DNA of 64,000 nucleotides from SHVO01 sp964576515. GTDB lineage: Bacteria; Pseudomonadota; Alphaproteobacteria; Rhodospirillales; Rhodospirillaceae. How positions within the stretch are numbered: the stretch's first letter is position 1; each line of letters opens with the position of its first letter. The position numbers and the translations under genes were made by a program. Under the pieces are notes generated by a model, which saw only the letters and a program-made list of their open reading frames with translations, did not search any database and was not told the DNA's origin. Below, piece after piece: positions 24,639 through 31,512 of this stretch. The DNA lies in contig CAZNUW010000011.1 of NCBI GenBank assembly GCA_964576515.1, positions 62,001-126,000 of the forward strand, written 5' to 3'.

Positions 24639-25931
24639 TCAGGCCTTATCAAGCGCCTGTGCGATATCCGCGATGATGTCGCCAGGATGTTCGATACCGG
24701 CGGCGAGGCGCACGTAACCGGGGGTCACGCCCGCCGCACGCTGGTCGGTTTCCGACAGTTGCGAATGGGTGGTGGACGCCGGATGGATCGCGAGCGAGCG
24801 CGCATCGCCGATGTTCGCCACGTGGTATAACAGCTTGAGCGCATCGATGAAACGTTTGCCTGCGTCCACGCCGCCTTTCAGTTCAAAGCCGACAAGCGCG
24901 CCGTACCCGCCTTTCAGATAAGCGTCCGCGCGGCGGCGCGCCTCGCCCGCCATCTGGCCGGGATAGATCACGCGCGTCACCTTGGCGTGTTTCGCGAGAA
25001 AAGCCGCGATCTCCGCCGCATTCTCGCAGTGGCGGCGCATGCGCAAGGGCGCGGTTTCGACGCCCTGGATGGTCTGAAACGCATTGAAGGGCGTTGTCGC
25101 GGCGCCGATGTCGCGCAGCAGCGTCACGCGCATCCGCAGGATGTAGGCGATGGGGCCCAAGGGCTTCACGGCCTGGGTCCAGATCGCGCCGTGATAACTC
25201 GGGTCCGGCGTATTCAGCAGTGGGAAACGTTCGGCATGGGTTTCCCAATCGAAATTCCCGCCGTCGATCACCACGCCGCCGATGGAGGTGCCGTGACCGC
25301 CCAGATATTTTGTCGTCGAGTACATGACGATCGCCGCACCGTGATCCAGCGGACGGCAGACCAAGGGCGCCGCGGTATTGTCGATGATGAGCGGCACGCC
25401 CAGCTTGCGGCCGATCTTCGCCACCTCGGCGATGGGGAAAACTTCCAGCTTGGGATTGGGCAGCGTCTCGGCGTAGTAGCACCGGGTCTTGGCGTCCGTC
25501 GCGCGGGCGAAGGCTTCCGGATCCGCGGGGTCGGCGAAGCGCGCCTCGATCCCCAGTTGCTTGAAGGTGTTCGCGAACAAATTCCACGTTCCGCCGTAAA
25601 GGTCGGTCGAGGTCACAAAATTATCGCCCGCGCTGCACAGGTTGAGGATGGCGAAGGTCGACGCCGCCTGCCCCGAGCCGAGCGCCAGGGCCGCGACGCC
25701 GCCTTCAAGCGCGGCCAACCGCTGCTCCAACACATCGTGCGTGGGGTTCATCAAGCGCGTATAGACGTTCCCCAACTCCTTCAATGCAAACAGGTTCGCG
25801 GCATGGCTGGTGTCGCGGAATTGGTAGGATGTGGTCTGAAAGATCGGCACCGCGACCGCGCCGGTGGTGGGATCGGCGCGCCAACCGCCGTGCACGGCGA
25901 TGGTGTCGGGATGAAGCGTGGGATTGCTCAA
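24639..25931 (-). CDS. metY: O-acetylhomoserine sulfhydrylase / aminocarboxypropyltransferase
   Basis: 430 residues, a cytosolic PLP enzyme of the Cys/Met-metabolism family. The PLP lysine lies in VMYSTTKYLGGHGTS; FQTTSYQFRD, GSGQAASTFAI and DNTAAPLVCRP line the active site, and GDARSLAIHPASTTHSQL is a family signature. It makes homocysteine from O-acetylhomoserine and sulfide (direct sulfurylation). The start is TTG with GGAGG six bases upstream; that site is part of a palindrome, GGAGGCCTCC. A sigma70-like promoter precedes it, and no SAM riboswitch fits in the ~20-nt leader. Confidence 0.92.
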   Translation of the reverse strand: MSNPTLHPDTIAVHGGWRADPTTGAVAVPIFQTTSYQFRDTSHAANLFALKELGNVYTRLMNPTHDVLEQRLAALEGGVAALALGSGQAASTFAILNLCSAGDNFVTSTDLYGGTWNLFANTFKQLGIEARFADPADPEAFARATDAKTRCYYAETLPNPKLEVFPIAEVAKIGRKLGVPLIIDNTAAPLVCRPLDHGAAIVMYSTTKYLGGHGTSIGGVVIDGGNFDWETHAERFPLLNTPDPSYHGAIWTQAVKPLGPIAYILRMRVTLLRDIGAATTPFNAFQTIQGVETAPLRMRRHCENAAEIAAFLAKHAKVTRVIYPGQMAGEARRRADAYLKGGYGALVGFELKGGVDAGKRFIDALKLLYHVANIGDARSLAIHPASTTHSQLSETDQRAAGVTPGYVRLAAGIEHPGDIIADIAQALDKA

Positions 25932-25958
25932 GGGAGGCCTCCATGAATGGGAAGCCGG

Positions 25959-25986
25959 AGGATAGAAAGCGCCCTGGCGAGGTCAA
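25959..25986 (-). promoter_or_regulatory. Probable sigma70 promoter of metY
   Basis: Minus strand TTGACC (25981-25986) and TATCCT (25959-25964) are separated by 16 bp, placing transcription start near 25952, about 20 nt before the TTG start codon. Confidence 0.6.
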
Positions 25987-26010
25987 CTACAACATTTTGA
26001 ATAAACAGAT

Positions 26011-26040
26011 ACGGCCGCCGCATAGTAATGCGGCGGCCGT
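26011..26040 (-). terminator. Strong hairpin, probable terminator of the beta-barrel gene
   Basis: Perfect 13-bp stem ACGGCCGCCGCAT / ATGCGGCGGCCGT with loop AGTA. The following minus-strand sequence (ATCTGTTTATT) is only moderately T-rich, so termination may need more than the hairpin. It separates the gene at 26114-26710 from the metY promoter. Confidence 0.7.
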
Positions 26041-26113
26041 ACCACCTCACTTCCGGAGGATATTCTTCTGCGTACGTACTAGTGCAGAGAATACAACCGG
26101 TTAACGCCCCAAA

Positions 26114-26710
26114 CTAAAACGCGAGGCGCAGTGCGGTCTTGAAGGTCCAACCCGTGAAGTCGGAGCCGTTGGTGTCGATCCAGGAGTAGCGGACGCCCGG
26201 AACGATCGCGAGATTCTGCGTGACCGGGATGGAAACGCCGGCTTCGCCGAACATCGAGAAGTCGGTGTTACGGTCGCCCGGGATCACCGCCGGACCGGCC
26301 GAGGCCGGATCGATGTCCGTGCGCGTCAGGCCGAGACCGCCGCCGAGGTACGGCGAGAAACCGCCCATGGCGAAGTCATAGTAACCGGCGGCATGCAGCG
26401 ACAGTTGATCGACGTCGCCGCCGCCGATACCCGTGGTGGTGGTCGCCGTGCTGTAGTTCTTGAGACCCGTATCGTTGAAGCCGAGTTCGAGTTCGGTACG
26501 CACGCCGTTGCCGAAGTTATAACCCAGCGCGGTCTGGATCGCGTAGCCGGTGTCGAATTTGAAACGGCCGTTGGTCGCGCCAACCGACCCTTCCATCTTC
26601 TCCGGCACGAGAACGCCGGCGCCGACGGAACCATAGAAGTTCTGCGCTTGAGCCTGTGACGCCGCGATCATAGCGAACGCGGCAACCGCACCGATTTTTA
26701 CCAACTTCAT
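26114..26710 (-). CDS. Outer-membrane beta-barrel protein (OmpA/OmpW-like small barrel)
   Basis: 198 residues with a signal peptide of about 22 residues ending in AQAQ, then NFYGSVGAGVLVPEKMEG and repeated amphipathic strands: YAIQTALGYNFGNGVRTELEL, AAGYYDFAMGGFSPYLGGGLG, then VPGVRYSWID and a C-terminal aromatic TALRLAF. This is the eight-stranded barrel pattern of small porin-like OMPs. Location in the outer membrane is inferred. The longer upstream frame (to 26863) is not a signal sequence and was rejected. AAGGAAAG lies ahead of the ATG. Confidence 0.85.
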   Translation of the reverse strand: MKLVKIGAVAAFAMIAASQAQAQNFYGSVGAGVLVPEKMEGSVGATNGRFKFDTGYAIQTALGYNFGNGVRTELELGFNDTGLKNYSTATTTTGIGGGDVDQLSLHAAGYYDFAMGGFSPYLGGGLGLTRTDIDPASAGPAVIPGDRNTDFSMFGEAGVSIPVTQNLAIVPGVRYSWIDTNGSDFTGWTFKTALRLAF

Positions 26711-27046
26711 GAGTTTGCACTTTCCTTTTTGTTTTTTGATCCCAGCCGCGAGTGATCCCGCGTCGAGGGAGGCGCAACCTAGTGTCGGTTTGAGGCATGT
26801 CCAGGGCAGCGTGCGCACATTCTTGGAATTCGTGGAGAGCGTTGCAGCGGCGACACGCTTCATCGCACTTTGCGCAAGGATGCTATGCGAATTTGTCCGA
26901 GCGAAAACACAACATGCTCATTGCGTACACAGTTCGCCAAGATTTCGCCATGAATGACAACGCGTGCTTACACATGAAGCACCGCGCGCGTGCGAATCTT
27001 TTTTTGAGATCGCGCGCATACAAGAATCATATGAGTGAATCGTGCG
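26711..27046. other. Intergenic region, no gene seen
   Basis: 336 nt between the start of the beta-barrel gene and the stop of the SDR gene. It is somewhat more AT-rich than the surroundings and presumably holds the barrel-gene promoter, but I could not identify boxes with confidence. It contains several GCGCAA-type hexamers without clear symmetry. No tRNA or convincing small ORF was found. Confidence 0.5.
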
Positions 27047-27838
27047 CTATTGCGCGAGAAACCCGCCGTCGACGGCCAGGATGTGCCCCGTCACCATGCT
27101 GGACGCGGCGCTCGCAAGAAAAACCGCCGCGCCCGCGATCTCTTCCGGTTCCGCAAGACGGCCCATCGGCGTCATGTCCGCGATGCGGTGCAGCAGCTCC
27201 GGCTGCGCGCGCAACCCGTCGATGAACGGTGTGTTCACCCACGTCGGCGCGATAGCGTTGACGCGAATGCCGTCTTTCGCCCACTCGACCGCCAGCGCGC
27301 GGGTCATATTCACCACGCCGCCCTTGCTCGTCTGATACGAGATATTGGGATAGAGGCCGCCGCCGGACGATCCCATGATGGACGCGATATTGATGATGCT
27401 GCCGCCGCGTCCGCCCGGCATCATGGCCCGCGCCGATTCCCGGGCCATGAGGAACGTCCCGGTCAGGTTCACCGCGATCACCTGGTCCCAGGCCTCTAAG
27501 GGCAGCGTCACCGAAGGTTGGCGGATCGCGACACCCGCGCTATTCACAAGGATATCCAGGCCGCCAAATTCGTTCACCGTGGCGGCCACCGCACGCACGA
27601 CATCGTCTTCCCGGCTGACGTCGGCGGCGACGGCAAAACTCTGTTGACCGAGCGCTACAATCTCACGCGCGACGCCGACCGCTTTCATCTCGTCGCGGTC
27701 CAGCACCGCGACCCAGGCGCCCGCATGCGCGAACGCCAGCGCGATGGCGCGGCCGATCCCGCTTCCGCCCCCGGTCACAAGGGCGACTTTGCCGTCCAGG
27801 CGGAACGACACGAGATCCTTCAGGTTTGCGCGATCCAT
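27047..27838 (-). CDS. Short-chain dehydrogenase/reductase (classical SDR)
   Basis: 263 residues. The cofactor loop TGGGSGIGRA, DILVNSAGVAIRQ, the catalytic Ser in NIASIMGSSGG and the catalytic YQTSK (Tyr-x3-Lys) are all present, as is INVTPTWVNTPF-type C-terminal sequence. A classical NAD(P)H-dependent oxidoreductase; resemblance to gluconate or 3-oxoacyl reductases does not fix the substrate. The ATG at 27838 has GAAGG eight bases upstream; further ATGs at 27856 and 27868 are possible. It ends 336 nt from the small OMP gene. Confidence 0.88.
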   Translation of the reverse strand: MDRANLKDLVSFRLDGKVALVTGGGSGIGRAIALAFAHAGAWVAVLDRDEMKAVGVAREIVALGQQSFAVAADVSREDDVVRAVAATVNEFGGLDILVNSAGVAIRQPSVTLPLEAWDQVIAVNLTGTFLMARESARAMMPGGRGGSIINIASIMGSSGGGLYPNISYQTSKGGVVNMTRALAVEWAKDGIRVNAIAPTWVNTPFIDGLRAQPELLHRIADMTPMGRLAEPEEIAGAAVFLASAASSMVTGHILAVDGGFLAQ

Positions 27839-27898
27839 CGGCAAGCCTTCGCCCATGCGCGGGCACAAGGCAAGCTAATCCTGAAAAGAGAAAAATTC

Positions 27899-28924
27899 TT
27901 AGGCCGGCGCTTTGACCTGAGGCTGCGCTTTTTTCAAAAGGCTGCGGCCCGAGCTGTGCCGCGTCGCGAGGAACCGGTACGTCATGCGCACTGTTTCCAG
28001 ATAACGAATTGCCGTCTCCGGCGTGCAGTTGCGCCACTCCACGACGACGTCGCGCCAGATCAGCGTCAGTTGATGCAGTTTGTCGCGCCCCTCGCGGATC
28101 GCCCGCACCTTGTCCGAGATGCTCGTCAGCGCCGTGACCACGTCCCCGGTCAACCCGTCCAACTGCGTAAAGATATCGCGGTATTCCTGCGAGCACGGCA
28201 TGAACAGCCCGCGCATCTGCCCGATCTCGCCTTTCAGGCGGCGATCTCCGTCGTAGGCCTTCCCCACCCACTGAATCTTTTTCAGGATGGCCCCGACCTG
28301 CAGGAACCATTCGCGCAAAGCTTCGATATAGGCGAGTTCGCGCGCGAAGGTGACCAGCTTCTCCAGCACATAGGCATGGTCATCCTCGGCGCGGCCCATG
28401 GCCTTCGCCGCCGCACGGAACGCCTGGCGCAGCTTCGCCTTATTCTCTTCTTTCTCCAGATAGGCCGCGATCTCGCGTGTGTCCTTCAGCTTCACTTCCG
28501 TGGGATCGACGGAGGCCAACAACTGAAGCTCCAACTTTTTGCGGGCGATTTCGGTATGACGCGGATCGATCATCCACGACGCACGGCCGGTCAGGATTTC
28601 GTTCGGCACGTTGTCGCCGGGGCGGATCTCCGCCACATACTTCAAGCTGCGCACCGCCAGATCGATCATGCGGTCATCGGGACCGCCGTAAGGGATATTG
28701 AACTGGCGCTTCATCGCCTGGATGGCGAGCAATCCCTTGGTATCACCCAAGTCCACGGCGAACATGGGTGTCCGCTCGGCCCCCGCCCCGACAAACCGCG
28801 CGCCGGGCGTCTTGAACAGGATATGGGTGAACGTAAACGTCGTGGTCTCGCCGTCGCCCAAGGCGGGCGGCGCGTTTTCACCTGATGAGACGGTTTCCGT
28901 CCCGGAATCGGGAGGCGCAGTCAT
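27899..28924 (-). CDS. Conserved-looking protein of unknown function, 341 residues
   Basis: A soluble protein without signal peptide or membrane segment. The first ~30 residues are low-complexity (Pro/Ser/Gly/Glu); then comes FTHILFKTPGARFVGAG, a DDRMIDLAVRSLKYVAEI helix and RASWMIDPRHTEIARKKLELQL; the C-terminal ~230 residues are predicted long helices rich in Lys, Arg and Glu. The downstream end is a basic KKAQPQVKAPA tail. I do not recognise a family. It lies between the SDR and TetR genes on the same strand, separated from TetR by a terminator, so it is probably its own unit. Confidence 0.7.
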   Translation of the reverse strand: MTAPPDSGTETVSSGENAPPALGDGETTTFTFTHILFKTPGARFVGAGAERTPMFAVDLGDTKGLLAIQAMKRQFNIPYGGPDDRMIDLAVRSLKYVAEIRPGDNVPNEILTGRASWMIDPRHTEIARKKLELQLLASVDPTEVKLKDTREIAAYLEKEENKAKLRQAFRAAAKAMGRAEDDHAYVLEKLVTFARELAYIEALREWFLQVGAILKKIQWVGKAYDGDRRLKGEIGQMRGLFMPCSQEYRDIFTQLDGLTGDVVTALTSISDKVRAIREGRDKLHQLTLIWRDVVVEWRNCTPETAIRYLETVRMTYRFLATRHSSGRSLLKKAQPQVKAPA

Positions 28925-29248
28925 CTCATGCGATACCAAATATCTAAACCCCTGATGGCGTCCGGTCCCGCCGGACCTGGACCGCCTTGTCGATATTGAT
29001 AGTCGTCGGCTTGGTAGCGCGTCGACCTTATTTTGAGTCGCACGAAGGTAACGCGGTGCGGCATAAAAAATGCCCGTAATACGGGCGTCCACACACAATC
29101 GTCACAGACGTTCGACGAGAAAAGTTATCCACAGGCGGTGCGCAAACCCGCCTGTTTCTGCGAATCGGATGCAGCGCCGCGTTTAACGGGATTTCCGGAT
29201 TTAGCCGGGCTGAACCTTCCGCGGGCCGTGATCGGCCGAGGACCGCGC
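28925..29248. other. Intergenic region with terminator and one DnaA-box-like site
   Basis: 324 nt between the TetR stop and the unknown gene. It contains a minus-strand terminator (29065-29086) and one perfect TTATCCACA (29125-29133). A single such site without repeats or an AT-rich unwinding element does not make an origin. No RNA gene was recognised. Confidence 0.55.
29065..29086 (-). terminator. Rho-independent terminator downstream of the TetR gene
   Basis: GCCCGTATTACGGGC on the minus strand forms a short GC-rich hairpin followed by ATTTTTT. It lies about 160 nt past the TetR stop and ahead of the next gene. Confidence 0.7.
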
Positions 29249-29887
29249 TCACTTTCGCTTCTGCGACCCTTGCAAGCCGCTGAGCATTTTATGCGTCGTG
29301 ATCAACGCATCCAGCATCGCATAGATGCGCTCGGCCGGGTTTGCTTGGCAAACACTCTGATTGCAGATGCGCGCGCCTTCCATCGTCATGAACAACGCGT
29401 CGCCAAGCTGCTCCGGCTCGGCGAACCCCGCGTCCTTGGCCAACGCGATCAGCGCGTCGCGGTGGGAACGTTTGCTCGCCTCGATCACGCGGCGCGCCGG
29501 ATGATCCGCCTGCGGCAGTTCGACCGCCGCATTGGCCATGAAACAGCCGCGCTCTTCGCCGGTCATGCATTCCGCGATTTCACGGCACCAATTGCGCAAG
29601 GCGCCTAAGGGATCGCCGGGATACGCGTCGACATTCGCCTTCCACTCGTCTTCCCATTCGCGCGCGCATTCACGCGCGCACTCGGCCACCAACTCGTCCT
29701 TCGATTTGAAATGACGATAGAGCGTCATCTTGTTCGACGACGCCGCCTCGGCGATTTGGTCGACGCTCACGACATGGATGCCGTGTTTATAAAAAAGGTC
29801 ATGCGCGGCGGCGAGAATGCGTTCGCGCGGGGGCGGCTCCTTAGCGACGGGGCCATTCACATTTTTTTCGGCGGTTAGACTGGTCAT
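29249..29887 (-). CDS. TetR/AcrR-family transcriptional regulator
   Basis: 212 residues. The N-terminal helix-turn-helix is clear: RERILAAAHDLFYKHGIHVVSVDQIAEAASSNKMTLYRHFKSKDEL (residues ~22-67). The C-terminal ligand-binding domain has paired Cys in EECMTGEERGCF-type context and MEGARICNQSVCQANP. It is encoded immediately beside and divergently from an RND efflux operon and faces a repeated palindromic element, so it is most likely the local repressor of that operon and of itself. Confidence 0.88.
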   Translation of the reverse strand: MTSLTAEKNVNGPVAKEPPPRERILAAAHDLFYKHGIHVVSVDQIAEAASSNKMTLYRHFKSKDELVAECARECAREWEDEWKANVDAYPGDPLGALRNWCREIAECMTGEERGCFMANAAVELPQADHPARRVIEASKRSHRDALIALAKDAGFAEPEQLGDALFMTMEGARICNQSVCQANPAERIYAMLDALITTHKMLSGLQGSQKRK

Positions 29888-29898
29888 GTCCTTGAAAT

Positions 29899-29943
29899 GT
29901 TACTTACTAGTCAGTATTTCAAGCCACGTTACTTACTAGTAAC
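29899..29943. promoter_or_regulatory. Pair of TetR-type operator repeats
   Basis: Two near-identical copies of GTTACTTACTAGT (29899-29911 and 29928-29940) lie 29 bp apart, 12 nt before the TetR ATG. The second contains the perfect palindrome TTACTAGTAA (29933-29942) and GTTAC/GTAAC arms; the first ends in TCA instead of TAA. Repeated palindromes in the divergent control region fit TetR dimer binding; the binding itself is inferred. Confidence 0.7.
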
Positions 29944-30061
29944 ACCGTTTTCCGGGGTCACCAAGAAAATTGTACGCCGTCACGCCGATCACCTCCACCC
30001 AGTGTCGCAGATGAGCCTTATGGCAATGATTTTAAAAACGTTTCTTCCCCCGATCAAGGTC

Positions 30062-30168
30062 CGGGCGGCGGTGGTCCCCCCACCACCCGCCGCCCCGCCA
30101 TGCCGGCCGTAAGTCCGGCATGACGGCGGGTTCCCGAGTCCTCCCCCAAGCCCCTTCGGGAACCCGCC
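30062..30168 (+). repeat. Three consecutive hairpins in the leader of the efflux operon
   Basis: Hairpin 1: GGGCGGCGGTGG pairs with the segment 30081-30095. Hairpin 2: ATGCCGG (30100-30106) with CCGGCAT (30115-30121). Hairpin 3: GGCGGGTTCCCGA (30125-30137) with TCGGGAACCCGCC (30156-30168), a perfect 13-bp stem. They end 40 nt before the adaptor-gene ATG. The palindromic GCCGGCAT/CCCG composition resembles dispersed intergenic palindromes of alphaproteobacteria; I cannot check copy number here. Confidence 0.6.
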
Positions 30169-30207
30169 CCCCTCTTATTCAGTCCTCATTCCATCGGAGT
30201 CCTCCCA

Positions 30208-31512
30208 ATGTCCGCCCCCCAGATCGAAGACAGCCCCCACATCGAAAACGAGGGCCTCGCCCCCCGCGCCGCGCAAGCGTCCACCCCGTGGTCGGCGCAA
30301 GCGCCCTTCCGCGGCCTGACCGCCAACCGCAAGGCTCTCACCGCCGGCGCCGCCGTGGTGGCGATCGGCCTCATCGGCTTCGCCCTCTCCGCCCCCGGCA
30401 ACAGTTCGACCACGCCCGCCGCCCCGCCTCCGCCCGCGGTCAGCGCCGCCGCCGTAGTCGCCAAGAGCATCACCTATTGGGACGAGTTCCCCGGCCGCGT
30501 GGTCGCGATCGAGAATGTCGAGATCCGCCCCCGCGTCGGCGGCTACATCGACAGCATCAAGTTCAAGGAAGGCGATGAAGTGAAGAAGGGCGACGTGCTC
30601 TTCGTCATCGACCGCCGTCCGTTCCAGGCCCAGGCCGCCCGCGCCGAGGCCGAACTTGTGCGCGCCAAGACCCAGGCCGAACTCGCCCGTTCGCAAGCCG
30701 AACGCGCGGAGAAACTGCTCGAAGGCCGCGTGATCTCGCAGGAGGAATACGACCAGCGCATCGCCGCGGACGCCGAAGCCGCGGCGGCTGTACGCGCGGC
30801 CGCGGCGGCGGCCGAGTCCGCCCGTCTCGATCTTGAATTCACCGAGGTCCGTTCGCCCATCGACGGCCGCGCGGGCCAGGCGCTCATCACGGTCGGAAAC
30901 CTCGTCAGCCCGAACCAGTCGCTTCTCACCACCGTCGTTTCGCTCGACCGCGTGTACGTTTACTTTGAAAGCGACGAACAGAGCTTCCTGCGTTACGCCG
31001 GCATGGCGCAGCGCGGTGAACGCTCCACCGACCTTGATGCCCGCCATCCGGTTCAAGTCGCGCTCGCCAACGATGAAGGTTTCCCGCATCAGGGACATCT
31101 CGATTTCGTCGACAATCATCTCGATCCGACCACCGGAACGATCCGGGCGCGCGCCGTGCTCGACAATAAGGATCGTCAACTCACGCCCGGCCTTTTCGCG
31201 CGCGTGAAACTCCTGGGCAGCGGCGAGATGGACGCAATCCTGATCGATCAAAAAGCGGTGCTGACCGACCAGGACCGCAAGTACGTGTTCGTCATCGATG
31301 AACAGAACCGCGCGATGCGCCGCGACGTCACCCTCGGCCGCGAGAACGGCGGCCTGCGCGTGGTGACTTCGGGTCTGTCCGCCGGTGACAAGATCATCGT
31401 CCACGGCGTGCAAAAAGTGTTCATGCCCGGCATGCCGGTCGCGCCCCAAGACATCGAGATGGGCGCGCCGCCGGCGACAGCCCAAGCCCAGCGTACGGAA
31501 TCGCAGTCATGA
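30208..31512 (+). CDS. RND efflux periplasmic adaptor (membrane fusion protein)
   Basis: 434 residues. A ~45-residue cytoplasmic N-terminus leads into one membrane segment (ALTAGAAVVAIGLIGFALSA) and no lipobox is present, so it is probably membrane-anchored by this helix. The HlyD/AcrA-type body follows: the barrel-sandwich half VEIRPRVGGYIDSIKF, an alpha-helical hairpin rich in Ala/Glu/Arg, LDLEFTEVRSPIDGRAG, and the membrane-proximal domain ending in DKIIVHGVQKVFMPG. It links the permease to the outer-membrane channel. Its stop overlaps the permease start by 4 nt. Confidence 0.92.
   Translation: MSAPQIEDSPHIENEGLAPRAAQASTPWSAQAPFRGLTANRKALTAGAAVVAIGLIGFALSAPGNSSTTPAAPPPPAVSAAAVVAKSITYWDEFPGRVVAIENVEIRPRVGGYIDSIKFKEGDEVKKGDVLFVIDRRPFQAQAARAEAELVRAKTQAELARSQAERAEKLLEGRVISQEEYDQRIAADAEAAAAVRAAAAAAESARLDLEFTEVRSPIDGRAGQALITVGNLVSPNQSLLTTVVSLDRVYVYFESDEQSFLRYAGMAQRGERSTDLDARHPVQVALANDEGFPHQGHLDFVDNHLDPTTGTIRARAVLDNKDRQLTPGLFARVKLLGSGEMDAILIDQKAVLTDQDRKYVFVIDEQNRAMRRDVTLGRENGGLRVVTSGLSAGDKIIVHGVQKVFMPGMPVAPQDIEMGAPPATAQAQRTESQS

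Noticed and set aside
24987..25946. Plus-strand ORF of 319 codons opposite metY
   Set aside because: Translation lacks any domain and overlaps a complete PLP enzyme with conserved active-site motifs.
25932..26010. SAM riboswitch upstream of the O-acetylhomoserine sulfhydrylase gene
   Set aside because: The predicted leader is only about 20 nt and the sequence lacks the conserved helices of known SAM riboswitches.
29125..29133. Perfect TTATCCACA DnaA box, possible replication origin
   Set aside because: A single site without further boxes, AT-rich unwinding sequence or origin-type genes nearby; chance or a local regulatory site is more likely.
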